Positions 30,075 to 39,642 of a stretch of DNA of 64,000 nt are shown here, in pieces. Below the pieces are notes generated by a model that saw only the letters and a program-made list of their open reading frames with translations, was not told the DNA's origin and made no database searches. The first letter of the stretch is position 1, and every line of letters begins with the position of its first letter. The position numbers and the translations under genes are program-made. The stretch comes from Bacillus alkalicellulosilyticus (GTDB lineage: Bacteria; Bacillota; Bacilli; Bacillales; Bacillaceae_F), in contig NZ_KV917381.1 in assembly GCF_002019795.1 (NCBI RefSeq), positions 2,636,068 through 2,700,067 of the forward strand, in the 5' to 3' direction.

Positions 30075-31947
30075 AATAATCTACACTGCTAAGCTCTGTC
30101 GTTTTTTCTAACTTATTGACTCGGAGTCCATCCGATGTTAACCGGACACGATATTCAGATTCAAAAGTCTTTAATAAGGCTGAACCACTTTCGTAATAAA
30201 TGACATACGTTTCTTCTGTTGTCACATGAAAGAACTCATCATCAATATTTTCAACATCAGTCACAATTGTACTTATAAAGTCTTCATAAATTCCTCTAGA
30301 TTCTAAGTAATCAATGTAATCTGACATTTCCTTTATATAGGCATCCGCTTTTGGATCAATGAAGTGTGACATCCTCGAAAAATCTCTGGCATTAATCGCA
30401 TTCACAGCAGATGAAATATAAGAACTCATAAAGTATTCGAAATCCGCATGAGAAATTGAATTCGCTATTTCTTTTTTTAGATTTGATAACAGATTTTCAA
30501 CTTCGCTTTCTTGGTCTTCCTTTTTAAATGTAAACACTTCTGTATTCTCAAATTCAGTACCATATCCACCTTCCATTGCTTCAACTACCCATTTTTTATT
30601 GGGGTGGTCATAGGTCAAATAATAATGGATATAATGTTTATTATATTGTGGAGTAGGGGTCTGGTCGATATAAAAGTAACTTTCTTCCCAATCTTCTGCA
30701 GTCGTTAATGTCATAAACCAACCGTCCTCGTTTTGTATTACTTTTACCGAGTCAAGGTCGACTATTCTTTCAGTAACATACCCAATATAATATTGGTCTG
30801 AGCTTCTCATCCAGTCTATTTCATCAATTATGGACTCTGAAAGAGAGGAAGATGCATGCTTTATCACTCTTTTATCTCTTTCTATCCTTGCTTTTCGGTA
30901 ATCCGTGATAAAGCCATCAATTGTCTCATAAATCAAAGTCGATTGGTTGTCTGGTATTGTAAAAATAGGGTAGATTTCACTTCCATCAATAACAACGGGT
31001 TTACTTTTTATGACACCGAAAGGCGATTCCACTTCTAGGTGAAGTTCCATTGACTCATCAATTAAAACCGGACCAAAATACTCACCATAAGCCGATAACG
31101 TTAAGCCCGTCTCTTTCCCATTTAAGAAAACACTGGCATTTTCAATACTTGTTTCTATATATACCTCATCAAAATCAAACATGAGGTGATGAATACTTGA
31201 ATAAAAAAGGTTTGTATCAATTTCTTTTTCTAAATTCAAAAATTCATTTTCTAATATTCCCTTTACTTTATAATTACCAGGTAAAAATTTACCTAAGGAA
31301 ATGTATCCATCTTCTACTTTTTTACCAGCCACCTCATTGCCATCAAGAACAAAAGAAACGTCCGGATAATTTGTATATAGCTTAAGTTCTACAGGTTCAA
31401 TTTGAAACTCGTAGTTATCAAACAGTAAAAATTTCTTTCCTTCTTTTTGTAGATTAATGAGATACGAGTATGCGACGTTGCTACCCATCGCCTCGATAAA
31501 TCTTCCTTGCCCCCCAAGGTCGTAATGCTTTGATTGTTCGCGTAACGTAGCAAGTAGTTCTTCTTTTTCATAAGGATATTCTTGGAAGTAGGCGATTAAA
31601 TCGCTCACATGTTGCTCTGTTACTTCAAGCTCTGGATCAGCAGATACTAAATACTTCTGCACCCCTTCGACATCTTCAGAGATAACCGCCTCTAAAAAGC
31701 TATTTAGTTTTTTATCTTTATCCGTTATGGCTTCGCCTACTTTATATGCACCAAAGAAAAGAAACAATACAGCCACAACTGAAGCGGCTATGATTTTCGT
31801 TTTTTTCGTTAAAGCTGGTAGACTTGGAAGATTTCCAGAAGCTGAAGAAGGTGATTTCGTTTTCCTCGCTTCTAGCTTCGCACCACAATTGTTACAAAAC
31901 GTCGTTTCTTCGGGCACTTGAGTCCCACATTGGTTACAAAATCTCAT
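30073..31947 (-). CDS. TcaA/YvbJ-like zinc-ribbon membrane protein
   Basis: 624 residues from ATG 31947, chosen for AGGAG eight bases upstream (an in-frame start at 32010 adds an unlikely 21 residues). Layout: zinc ribbon MRFCNQCG...FCNNCG at the N-terminus, a basic linker, one membrane span (~residues 55-75, IIAASVVAVLFLFFGAY), then a large extracellular part with repeated beta domains (LKLYTNYPDVSFVLDGNEV, VYIETSIENASVFLNGKET) and an NTF2-like C-terminus. This is the TcaA type linked to glycopeptide response in staphylococci. It is third in an operon of zinc-ribbon proteins. Confidence 0.8.
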   Translation of the reverse strand: MRFCNQCGTQVPEETTFCNNCGAKLEARKTKSPSSASGNLPSLPALTKKTKIIAASVVAVLFLFFGAYKVGEAITDKDKKLNSFLEAVISEDVEGVQKYLVSADPELEVTEQHVSDLIAYFQEYPYEKEELLATLREQSKHYDLGGQGRFIEAMGSNVAYSYLINLQKEGKKFLLFDNYEFQIEPVELKLYTNYPDVSFVLDGNEVAGKKVEDGYISLGKFLPGNYKVKGILENEFLNLEKEIDTNLFYSSIHHLMFDFDEVYIETSIENASVFLNGKETGLTLSAYGEYFGPVLIDESMELHLEVESPFGVIKSKPVVIDGSEIYPIFTIPDNQSTLIYETIDGFITDYRKARIERDKRVIKHASSSLSESIIDEIDWMRSSDQYYIGYVTERIVDLDSVKVIQNEDGWFMTLTTAEDWEESYFYIDQTPTPQYNKHYIHYYLTYDHPNKKWVVEAMEGGYGTEFENTEVFTFKKEDQESEVENLLSNLKKEIANSISHADFEYFMSSYISSAVNAINARDFSRMSHFIDPKADAYIKEMSDYIDYLESRGIYEDFISTIVTDVENIDDEFFHVTTEETYVIYYESGSALLKTFESEYRVRLTSDGLRVNKLEKTTELSSVDY

Positions 31948-32025
31948 CTGAATCACTCCTATCGTATCAATCATATAAAAAGGAAACTTATCACAAGATT
32001 GGCTGGACAAGTTTCCCTCAGTCGA

Positions 32026-33567
32026 TTAGCTTGCTTGGTTATCGTATTCACTTGTAGCTGTTTTACTATTGGTAATCATCACACCTACATATGCTGCAGC
32101 AAAGGCTAGTATTGCCCCAATGAAAAAGGCTGAAAGCATGGAAAAGCCCAATGATAGATTAAATGCGTCAAACCCTCTTGTACTCATAGAGAATGCGGTC
32201 ATTGAAGTTAGTAGTGCATTAATAACTCCAAAGACAATCGCATAAACACCTACTTCAACTAAAATATTTCCATTCGTCGTTTTTCGTAAGTAATTTCCAG
32301 CCCAAAGATGTAATACCACAGGTACGATAAACAGGTACCACAAACTTCCTCCAAACAATTCCTTAACAATCGAACGAAGCTCCATCGTAATTTCAGGGTC
32401 AGACGCTTTCGCCCCACCTAATATCGAATAGCTAGCATCAATCGTCTCATGCATTGCACGAGTTTCAAAATTCAATGAACTGAATTGTCCAAGGTTCCAA
32501 AAGTATCCACCAAACTGTGAAACAACAGCCGTTTTAAACGATGCTGGGATATCCTCTTCTTGAATTAGTTCATTAGAAGTCATAATACCTGTTGAAATCA
32601 CGGCCATAATCACAATACCGATTATCGTGTTAACAAACGCTCTTTGAACAGAAATGCCAAACGTTGCATTTCCACCAACTTCTTTGGCATGTTGCGGCAG
32701 TTGAATCATAGTACCAATTGATGTAAACAGAAGACTGATAATAAACGCCTTAAAAAGAACATCAAAAAATGAATAATCCGCTGATACTGTGATGTCACCT
32801 AAAAATCCAGATGGGTCAGGAACACTGACTGAAATCCCCGCAAAAAGCCCGATGATTCCTATTATAACTGCATAAACAACGGAAATTGATAACGCTGCGA
32901 AAAAGCGGTCCATTAAACCGAGCTCTGGGTGCCTTTTATTATAAATAAATCCTGTTACGATTAAGGCTATCGCAGGTACAATTAAAAAGATAAAAAGTCC
33001 ACCCTTAGTCGTAATGCCTACATTAAAGAACATCACATCTGCGGTGTACGTTAAGCTCGCCATATGACTAAGCATTAAAATATCTGTCATCGAAACAATT
33101 TTAATTTGGTCGATAATCCCTCCGAACATATCAGCCTCATACGAAGACATGTCAGCTAAAAACAAATCTCTCACTTGGTTATTAATAACAAGACTTGCAA
33201 TAAAGGAAAGCACTAGTAATATGGCAAACGTGATGCCTGCATATTTAGCCGCCTGGATAAGCGTAGCCGGTTGAAAAATTCCAGAAATCCCTGAGATTTG
33301 TGTTGGTACTGGGACAGTCTTTTTTATATTCCCAAATTGTGGCGCTTCGCTTGAAGTTCTTTTCGTTGATTCTATTTTTTCAAGAGACTGCCCACAATTT
33401 GAACAATATAATGAACCCGGTTCATTTTTATGACTACAGTATGTACAAAATTTACTATTTACGTTGACTACTTGACTACCCGTGCTTGCTGGTTTTAATG
33501 GCATTCCGTCATTAATACAATATTGGGCATCTTCACTATTTTTTGTTCCACAATGTTTACAGTACAA
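32026..33567 (-). CDS. Double zinc-ribbon polytopic membrane protein
   Basis: 513 residues. Two N-terminal zinc ribbons (YCKHCG...YCINDG, where the last ligand is replaced by Asp, and FCTYCS...YCSNCG) and a ~40-residue linker are followed by about eight membrane helices. A loop of ~130 residues holds an extracellular segment. No transporter family recognised. Gene order and spacing (18 bases to the coiled-coil gene, 78 to the TcaA-like start) show one operon. It may form a membrane complex with its neighbours. Confidence 0.7.
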   Translation of the reverse strand: MYCKHCGTKNSEDAQYCINDGMPLKPASTGSQVVNVNSKFCTYCSHKNEPGSLYCSNCGQSLEKIESTKRTSSEAPQFGNIKKTVPVPTQISGISGIFQPATLIQAAKYAGITFAILLVLSFIASLVINNQVRDLFLADMSSYEADMFGGIIDQIKIVSMTDILMLSHMASLTYTADVMFFNVGITTKGGLFIFLIVPAIALIVTGFIYNKRHPELGLMDRFFAALSISVVYAVIIGIIGLFAGISVSVPDPSGFLGDITVSADYSFFDVLFKAFIISLLFTSIGTMIQLPQHAKEVGGNATFGISVQRAFVNTIIGIVIMAVISTGIMTSNELIQEEDIPASFKTAVVSQFGGYFWNLGQFSSLNFETRAMHETIDASYSILGGAKASDPEITMELRSIVKELFGGSLWYLFIVPVVLHLWAGNYLRKTTNGNILVEVGVYAIVFGVINALLTSMTAFSMSTRGFDAFNLSLGFSMLSAFFIGAILAFAAAYVGVMITNSKTATSEYDNQAS

Positions 33568-33585
33568 ATCGTCGCCTCCTCTACA

Positions 33586-34089
33586 TTACGCTGTTTTATT
33601 ATCTGACTTTGATCCACAACATGGACAGAAGTTTGCTTCTTTAGGAATGATTTCTTCACAAGTTACACATGAAATTCCTTCACTAAGGTCCACTTCAGCA
33701 GGTTTTTCAAGTGGTGTCCCGCAGCTTCCACAGAACTTATCATTAGGTCCATTGGCTTCATTACAAGACCCACAAACTACTGCATTGTCTTCGGTTTTAT
33801 TCATTTCAGATAGTTGTTTCGTAGCTAAATAGATTTGTTTGTCAAGAGAAACTAACTGGTCTGATATAGTCACAAGTTCTTCTGCAGCAATAGCTTCTGC
33901 TCTGATTTGCTTATATGTAACCTGACCAAGCTCCAACAATACCGCTGATTTTTTTACAGATAATTCTTGAATCATTTTTCGTAATCGATTCATCTCTTGT
34001 GTAACTTGAAGCTTTTGTTTCCCTTGTTCAATCCCTCCTTGAAATTTAGATAACCCCTCACCGATTTTCGATTGAAAATCATTTGCCAT
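33586..34089 (-). CDS. Coiled-coil protein with two C-terminal zinc ribbons
   Basis: 167 residues. Residues ~20-95 form a coiled coil (MNRLRKMIQELSVKKSAVLL, ISDQLVSLDKQIYLATKQL). Two zinc ribbons follow: VCGSCN...FCGSCG and SCVTCE...FCPCCG. No membrane segment, so it is cytoplasmic. First gene of the three-gene operon. It may assemble with the zinc ribbons of the two membrane proteins. The 298-base stretch 34090-34387 upstream holds only the terminator of the next gene and A/T-rich DNA. Confidence 0.75.
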   Translation of the reverse strand: MANDFQSKIGEGLSKFQGGIEQGKQKLQVTQEMNRLRKMIQELSVKKSAVLLELGQVTYKQIRAEAIAAEELVTISDQLVSLDKQIYLATKQLSEMNKTEDNAVVCGSCNEANGPNDKFCGSCGTPLEKPAEVDLSEGISCVTCEEIIPKEANFCPCCGSKSDNKTA

Positions 34090-34315
34090 ATTTTTTCACC
34101 CTTCCAACTTATTTTTTGTTTCAATGACCTAATCATTAAAAACATAAAAACATTATATTACAAAATAAAGACAGTATGTGAAAAAATATGTGAAAATCAA
34201 TTACTTTTTTCCTATTATCTTTTACCAAATAAGAGCCAAAAGTAGTATTTTTGTCGTTAGAACACTAATAACGTGCCTCGAACAGTCGATTTTTTTCGAG
34301 ATTAAACTCAAAAAA

Positions 34316-34339
34316 AGCGCCTTTCAATAGAAAAGCACT
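34316..34339. terminator. Terminator of the Gfo/Idh/MocA gene
   Basis: Minus-strand AGTGCTTTTC-TATT-GAAAGGCGCT pairs over 10 bp (two G-U) and is followed by TTTTTTT. The plus strand also ends in seven Ts, so it is bidirectional. Confidence 0.85.
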
Positions 34340-34387
34340 CCTTTTTTTAATACTACTATAATATTTTGGTAGACAGTAGTTTCGCTT

Positions 34388-35290
34388 TCAGTCCATTTGT
34401 GTAAGCTCATTGACAATAAACTCACACATTTCATGAGTGATAAGGCTATCCTCACTATACACTGACTTCTTTTTTATTTCTTGAAGAAAAGCTGTAACGA
34501 TTTGTTCGAACCCTCGTTTATGTAACGTTGACTCCCAATCGCTTGTCAAACGTTTGGTAGCTTCTTTCCCCTTATAGATAAAAGTATCGTTCACGTTCAA
34601 CGTTACTCTTTTTTCAATGGAACTCATCACTTCTACTCTCTCTTCGTTAGTCCCACTATCTCTGTTCATCATTCCAATTGCTATGGGGCCTTCTTTATTT
34701 TTAAATGTGACAACTACATGGTACAGTAACCCCTCTTTGACCATCCCTGATACAGAAAGATGGTCAATGGAATAAGGAAACAAATATCGTATCGTATCAA
34801 CAACATGGATGAAATCATCATAGATAAACGTTCTTATATCTGCAGGCTGTGCCAACCGATTCTTTTGCATCACAATGGTATTGGGGTACTGAACCTCTTT
34901 TAATAATTGATAGCTTGGAGCAAATCTTCTGTTAAATCCAGTCATAAGGACGGTTTGTTTTTCTTTCGCAAGTTTTACCAATGCTTTTGATTGAGTGAAA
35001 TGATAGGTAATCGGTTTCTCCACATACACATGAATGTCGTTCATAAGTAGTTTCCGAACAAGCTCTTCATGAGATTCTGTCGATGAGTGAACGAACGCCG
35101 CCTGTATACCACTTTCTAGTAAATCATCGATGTTCGTATAAAGATGAGTTATCCGATATTTTGCACCTATCTCCTCTAGTTTCTTTTTATTGCGGGTACA
35201 CAAATGTAGGGTGATTCCTTCAATACGAGAATACACAGGAAGATATGCCTTTTGCGCAATATCACCCAAACCTATTATGCCAATATTCAT
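34388..35290 (-). CDS. Gfo/Idh/MocA-family oxidoreductase
   Basis: 300 residues from ATG 35290 (AAGGTG six bases upstream). Rossmann motif IGIIGLGDIAQKAY binds NAD(P). The family EKP motif is VYVEKPIT, with Lys as catalytic residue, followed by GFNRRFAPSY. The C-terminal domain is an alpha/beta substrate-binding unit. Probably a sugar or cyclitol dehydrogenase; substrate unknown. It follows the YdjM-type gene by 28 bases and may be co-transcribed with it. Confidence 0.88.
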   Translation of the reverse strand: MNIGIIGLGDIAQKAYLPVYSRIEGITLHLCTRNKKKLEEIGAKYRITHLYTNIDDLLESGIQAAFVHSSTESHEELVRKLLMNDIHVYVEKPITYHFTQSKALVKLAKEKQTVLMTGFNRRFAPSYQLLKEVQYPNTIVMQKNRLAQPADIRTFIYDDFIHVVDTIRYLFPYSIDHLSVSGMVKEGLLYHVVVTFKNKEGPIAIGMMNRDSGTNEERVEVMSSIEKRVTLNVNDTFIYKGKEATKRLTSDWESTLHKRGFEQIVTAFLQEIKKKSVYSEDSLITHEMCEFIVNELTQMD

Positions 35291-35317
35291 TTTCATCACC
35301 TTCTCTTTGTATTTACT

Positions 35318-36187
35318 TTACTTCGTTATAAACTCGAATAAAAAAGATTCTCCATTTCGATAAAACCTAGGGTCGTAGATTCCAATCTTCTCTTCATTAT
35401 CAACGACTACAACAAAAGGAGACCATTGCATTAACACTTCTGCTTTAGGATTTTGTTCAAAAAGTGGTGTTAAATCAACTTCTTCCTCGGAATAAATCGT
35501 TTCTATAACCTCTTTTTCTCCCCAAACTGTCGTTGAATACATGTCTACGACCGCTCCAGTTTTGCCAATTACGGTAAAATGCCATGGCACAAAACTTGCT
35601 GAAAGGGCTGTCTCATCGTATCTTTCTTTTGCTTGCTCATGAATGATTTGTCCTTGAATCCCTTGGAACAACACATGAACCGCTATAAAAATCCAAACCA
35701 TTCGCCATACCTTCCATCTTGGCACACTCTTATTCCACTTACTATACAAAAAACCAAACAACATAATCGTCCATATCGTTAGATCTACAATCGGAATGTA
35801 ACCTAATGTGATACGAGCTGATGAAAAAGGTTCAAAAAATCCCGTTCCCCAAGTATTTAAAGCATCTGAACCAATATGTATTAAGACATTAATAAGCGCT
35901 AAATATAGGATGACTTTATCTTTCCTTTTCCAAATCAAATAAGCTACCCCGTATATTAAAAGCGCCCAAATAGGAGCTAAAAAAATCGAATGTGTGAGCC
36001 CCCTATGCCACATTTGTTCCATGATACGCCCAGTCTCTGTTACATTGGCAACAATATCAATATCTGGTATTTGACTTGCTACGATAGCAGAAAACAAAAG
36101 AGCCTGTTTCGTTTTTTTGTCCATTTCATCTTTTTTAACTGCGCCGTACGTTGTTAGACCAAATAGAGTATGTGTAATTGTATCCAT
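35318..36187 (-). CDS. YdjM/YfhP-type metal-dependent membrane hydrolase (DUF457)
   Basis: 289 residues from ATG 36187, preceded by AAGGAG six bases away; a longer frame from 36289 has no ribosome site. The N-terminal half has the family signature: MDTITHTLFGL, IVASQIPDIDIV and WHRGLTHSIFLAPIWAL, with His and Asp residues arranged as a metal site within membrane helices. Four or five hydrophobic spans, then a C-terminal beta domain of ~120 residues. YfhP in B. subtilis is of this kind. Substrate uncertain. Confidence 0.8.
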   Translation of the reverse strand: MDTITHTLFGLTTYGAVKKDEMDKKTKQALLFSAIVASQIPDIDIVANVTETGRIMEQMWHRGLTHSIFLAPIWALLIYGVAYLIWKRKDKVILYLALINVLIHIGSDALNTWGTGFFEPFSSARITLGYIPIVDLTIWTIMLFGFLYSKWNKSVPRWKVWRMVWIFIAVHVLFQGIQGQIIHEQAKERYDETALSASFVPWHFTVIGKTGAVVDMYSTTVWGEKEVIETIYSEEEVDLTPLFEQNPKAEVLMQWSPFVVVVDNEEKIGIYDPRFYRNGESFLFEFITK

Positions 36188-36278
36188 AACTATCTCCTTG
36201 TTGGTTTGTTTTAAAAATAATAATCGAAAAGGTAAATAAATGCTAATGTTATCCCTCAACGTTACTAGACAAAAAAAT

Positions 36279-36317
36279 AGGTGGGACAAAAGGTTGTTTC
36301 CTTTTTACCCCACCCTA
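36279..36317 (-). repeat. Family B variant terminating the sugar kinase gene
   Basis: AGGTGGGACAAAAGG and CCTTTTTACCCCACCCT pair with two mismatches, 11 bases after the kinase stop at 36328. Confidence 0.75.
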
Positions 36318-36327
36318 CTAGTGTTAT

Positions 36328-37290
36328 TTACGTTGTTAAGCCTTGACTCTTACTGATTTTTTGTACCTCTGCTAAAGTAGGTAACGCCGTCATCGCCCCT
36401 TTTGTGGAAGCGGCCAATCCACCTGAAACACTTCCAAAGGCAGCAAACTTCCCAATTTCTTCGGCAGGCAAAGACAGTGGATTTCCATCATATTGATTAA
36501 ATTGATAAAGAACACCCGACACAAAAGCATCTCCAGCGCCCGTTGTATCCACTGCATTCACCTTCATAGCCTCAACCTTTACTTTTTCTCCATCCTTAAA
36601 AATATAACTACCTTCACTTCCAACAGTAACAAGCAAAATAGGTATGTTATAGCTTGATAAGACGTTAACCCCTGCATCAATATCTGTTTGACCAGTTAAA
36701 AACTCAAGTTCTTCTTCTGAGATTTTTATGAGGTCGACTTGACTAAACATAGAAAGTATCGTTTCTTTCGCTTCTTCTGGGTTAGGCCAGAGCCCTAATC
36801 GTAAATTAGGGTCATAGGACACCATCACTTGATGTTTTTTAGCTAATTCAACAGCTTTCATTGTTGCACTTCTAGCTGGCTCACTTATCATCGAAATCGA
36901 TCCAAAGTGTATCATTTTATTGGAGGAAATTAGCTCTTCACTCACTTCTTCCTCTGATAGAAACCGGTCAGCACTTGGATCAATATAGAAATCAAAGCTT
37001 CGCTCACCATTCGCAGCTAATGTGACAAACACCGCTCCCGTTCTAGCCTCTTCGGTTAAATATAGATATTCTGTATTGACACCATACTCTTCTAACACGT
37101 CTTTCAAAAACGTACCTAACACGTCCTTTCCGACTTTTCCAAGAAAAGTTGATGTCGCTCCTAATCGCGCTAAACCTACTGCAACATTAGCCGGTGCTCC
37201 TCCTGGACTTTTGTAGTAAGCTGTGTTCGTCTCATCTAGTGGAATAAAATCAATTAGAGCTTCACCTATACTAACAATACCCTTTTTCAT
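36328..37290 (-). CDS. PfkB-family sugar kinase, probable fructokinase
   Basis: 320 residues. PfkB signature 1 GGAPANVAVGLARLG near residue 30 and signature 2 DTTGAGDAFVSG near residue 250, with the catalytic Asp in GAGD. The opening IVSIGEALIDFIP and the sequence DPNLRLGLWP are typical of bacterial fructokinases (ATP + fructose to fructose 6-phosphate). No PTS or transporter is adjacent, so it may salvage free fructose. Single gene. Confidence 0.85.
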   Translation of the reverse strand: MKKGIVSIGEALIDFIPLDETNTAYYKSPGGAPANVAVGLARLGATSTFLGKVGKDVLGTFLKDVLEEYGVNTEYLYLTEEARTGAVFVTLAANGERSFDFYIDPSADRFLSEEEVSEELISSNKMIHFGSISMISEPARSATMKAVELAKKHQVMVSYDPNLRLGLWPNPEEAKETILSMFSQVDLIKISEEELEFLTGQTDIDAGVNVLSSYNIPILLVTVGSEGSYIFKDGEKVKVEAMKVNAVDTTGAGDAFVSGVLYQFNQYDGNPLSLPAEEIGKFAAFGSVSGGLAASTKGAMTALPTLAEVQKISKSQGLTT

Positions 37291-37346
37291 ATGTAATCCC
37301 TCCCTTTATGACTTAATCAAGTTATCGACGTTTTAGTGTACCATAC

Positions 37347-38750
37347 TCATGTAGAATCTGGTAAGCATAGAGAAAAGGTTGTACCTACCCCAACTTGACT
37401 TTGAACCGTGACGGTTCCGTTATGGAGTTCGATAATTTGTTTTACAATGGCAAGTCCTAATCCACTCCCACCACTGTGGCTTGTTCGCGCTTTATCTACT
37501 CGGTAAAATCGGTCCCAAATGTGCGGAATGTCTGCTTCAGGAATGCCAATACCCGTATCTGTTATGTTAATACATACCTGCTTCCCTTCTTTAAAGACAG
37601 CTACTTCAATCTCATCTCCTGACTGACAATATCGGATGCTATTTTCTACCAAATTAACAACTGCCTTGGAAAGGTGAAATTCATCAGCAAATAATACAAT
37701 GTCTTCTTGATTACTTCGTAGCTTGAGGGTTACATTCTTTTTCTCTAGTTGCATCGTTCGACTTTCAATTAATTGACTGAGCCAAGGAAGTGCTTGGAAC
37801 TTTTCTTTTTGAATCCCAATTCTTCCTTCTTCAAGTTTTGATAGTTGAAATAAATCTTGGACAAGATGTTCCATTCTTGTAGCTTCATTATAAATTACTT
37901 CTACTGTTCGGATCCTTTCCTCTTCTTTAAGGTCAGCTGAATCCTTTAAAATAGCAGAGTACCCCTTAATATAAGTAATTGGCGTACGTAAATCGTGAGA
38001 AATATGAGAAATAAATTGTTGTCTGGAATCTCGATATTCCTTTAATTGATGAGCCATGCTTTTAATATCCCTCGCCAGCTGACCTACTTCATCACTTCCG
38101 CTTTCCTTAGGGATATTTTCAAAATTCCCATTGGCAATTTCAGTAGTGGCTCGTCCCATTTCCCGTAATGGTCGAGACATTTTATTCGTAAGATACATCA
38201 GCAAGAAAAAACCAATAATAAATGTTATGATCCCCATAATTCCAAATAGCTGGATCAGTTTTGCTTTCGTTGCTTCAAACTTTTCAGTATCTTGGTCCAT
38301 AAACAAGTACCCTTGGATTTCTCCTTGGGTGACAATCGGGTGTACTCCCCAGATGTGTGGGATGTGAAAGCCAATTCCAGTATGAACATCATCAATTATC
38401 GGAAATGGATGTTCTACTGCTAGTTGGTCCTTAATCCATTCTCGGTATGTGTCGACCCATTCGTCATCAAGAGAATCTGATTGCAGAATAAGCTGTAAGT
38501 TTTGGTCAAACAGACCAAGGTGAACATCTTCTTTTTGCTCCATTAAAAAAACATGGTTAATCGTTGGTAAGTCAAACTGATGTTCAATGGCTATCGCGTG
38601 TGACCTCAATCGATGCTCCACATCATTTCTGAGGTTCTCTTTATAAAAGTTCTCGGATATTAAATAGGACGCATATACCATTGTGATAATGACAAAAAGC
38701 AATATGACGATGACAAAGGTCGTAATTTTAGTTGAAAACCTGTTCTTCAT
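37347..38750 (-). CDS. Sensor histidine kinase
   Basis: 467 residues. Membrane helix ~10-32, extracellular sensor ~33-165 (poorly conserved, no PAS motif seen), second helix ~167-190, HAMP linker (RPLREMGRATTEIANGNF), HisKA with phospho-accepting His in ISHDLRTPITYIKGY, and HATPase_c boxes N (VVNLVENSIRYC), G1 (DTGIGIPEADIP) and G2 (SGGSGLGLAIV). The ribosome site AGGTGATGAG overlaps the end of the response-regulator gene four bases away, so they are co-translated. Signal unknown; the neighbouring lipoproteins are candidates for involvement. Confidence 0.92.
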   Translation of the reverse strand: MKNRFSTKITTFVIVILLFVIITMVYASYLISENFYKENLRNDVEHRLRSHAIAIEHQFDLPTINHVFLMEQKEDVHLGLFDQNLQLILQSDSLDDEWVDTYREWIKDQLAVEHPFPIIDDVHTGIGFHIPHIWGVHPIVTQGEIQGYLFMDQDTEKFEATKAKLIQLFGIMGIITFIIGFFLLMYLTNKMSRPLREMGRATTEIANGNFENIPKESGSDEVGQLARDIKSMAHQLKEYRDSRQQFISHISHDLRTPITYIKGYSAILKDSADLKEEERIRTVEVIYNEATRMEHLVQDLFQLSKLEEGRIGIQKEKFQALPWLSQLIESRTMQLEKKNVTLKLRSNQEDIVLFADEFHLSKAVVNLVENSIRYCQSGDEIEVAVFKEGKQVCINITDTGIGIPEADIPHIWDRFYRVDKARTSHSGGSGLGLAIVKQIIELHNGTVTVQSQVGVGTTFSLCLPDST

Positions 38751-38754
38751 CTCA

Positions 38755-39459
38755 TCACCTGTCTATCTCTTCGACCATTTGGTATCCGATTCCCCATACT
38801 GTCTCAACGATCGGCTTTGTATATTGGCATTTTTTTAGCTTCTCTCGAATGTTTTTGATATGAGCATCTACTGTTCTTTGGTCTCCTTCATAAAACCCTT
38901 CCCATTCTAATTCAAGTAAGTGCTCCCTACTAAACACTCGACCTGGATTCATTGCTAGTCTATGTAATACATTAAGTTCCTTTTTCGTAAGTGGGATCAC
39001 AGTATCATTGAAGCTTACTCTTGCTTTTTCCATTTCAAATACAAGGTCATGAATTTGATAGGTTGTCCCTTTTGTTTGTTTTCCACGACCGGTTCTTCGG
39101 AGTATGGACTCGATTCTAGCTAGTAACTCTCTAGGCTCAAAAGGTTTTACAATATAGTCGTCTGCCCCTGATTGAAGACCTTCAACAACTTTTTCTGACT
39201 CACCAAGAGCCGTCAGCATGATAACGGGAACGTCACCATCAATGTACTCACGAATTTCTTTTAAAACATCAAACCCATCTTTCTCAGGCATCATAATATC
39301 TAATAAGACAATGTCGATGGACGTTTCCATTAGGATATGCAGAGCCTCATCTCCAGTAGCGGCCTCTTTAATTGAATACTGATCGGGTGATAAGCACATC
39401 GAGAGTAGCTTTCGCATTTCAAGCTCATCATCTACTATAAGTACTACTTTCTTTTCCAT
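38755..39459 (-). CDS. OmpR/PhoB-family response regulator
   Basis: 234 residues. Receiver domain with acidic pair DDE, phosphorylated Asp in VLLDIMMPEKDG, Thr in MLTALGE and Lys in IVKPFEPREL, then a winged-helix DNA-binding domain ending RTVDAHIKNIREKL ... IVETVWGIGYQM. It activates or represses genes when phosphorylated by the kinase downstream. Its own operon and the lipoprotein operon just upstream are the likely targets. Confidence 0.93.
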   Translation of the reverse strand: MEKKVVLIVDDELEMRKLLSMCLSPDQYSIKEAATGDEALHILMETSIDIVLLDIMMPEKDGFDVLKEIREYIDGDVPVIMLTALGESEKVVEGLQSGADDYIVKPFEPRELLARIESILRRTGRGKQTKGTTYQIHDLVFEMEKARVSFNDTVIPLTKKELNVLHRLAMNPGRVFSREHLLELEWEGFYEGDQRTVDAHIKNIREKLKKCQYTKPIVETVWGIGYQMVEEIDR

Positions 39460-39580
39460 GTTTGCGTCCCCCCTCTATCTTTTATTTTACACAAAAAGAC
39501 TTTGCCTAACTGTAACAAATTAACGTCATTTCAGTCTAAACACTAGTCCACCTTATTCCCTATCATCGTAGCTTTCAAAA

Positions 39581-39630
39581 AAGCAGTAAGCTTGAACCTA
39601 CCTCTGGTTGTAGGGACTTGCTTACTGCTT
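39581..39630 (-). terminator. Terminator of the lipoprotein operon
   Basis: AAGCAGTAAGC (39581-39591) pairs perfectly with GCTTACTGCTT (39620-39630); minus strand continues TTTTTGAAAGC. The loop is 28 bases and contains a smaller CCTAC/GTAGG hairpin. It separates the lipoprotein genes from the response-regulator gene. Confidence 0.8.
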
Positions 39631-39642
39631 GGTTATGAGTTA

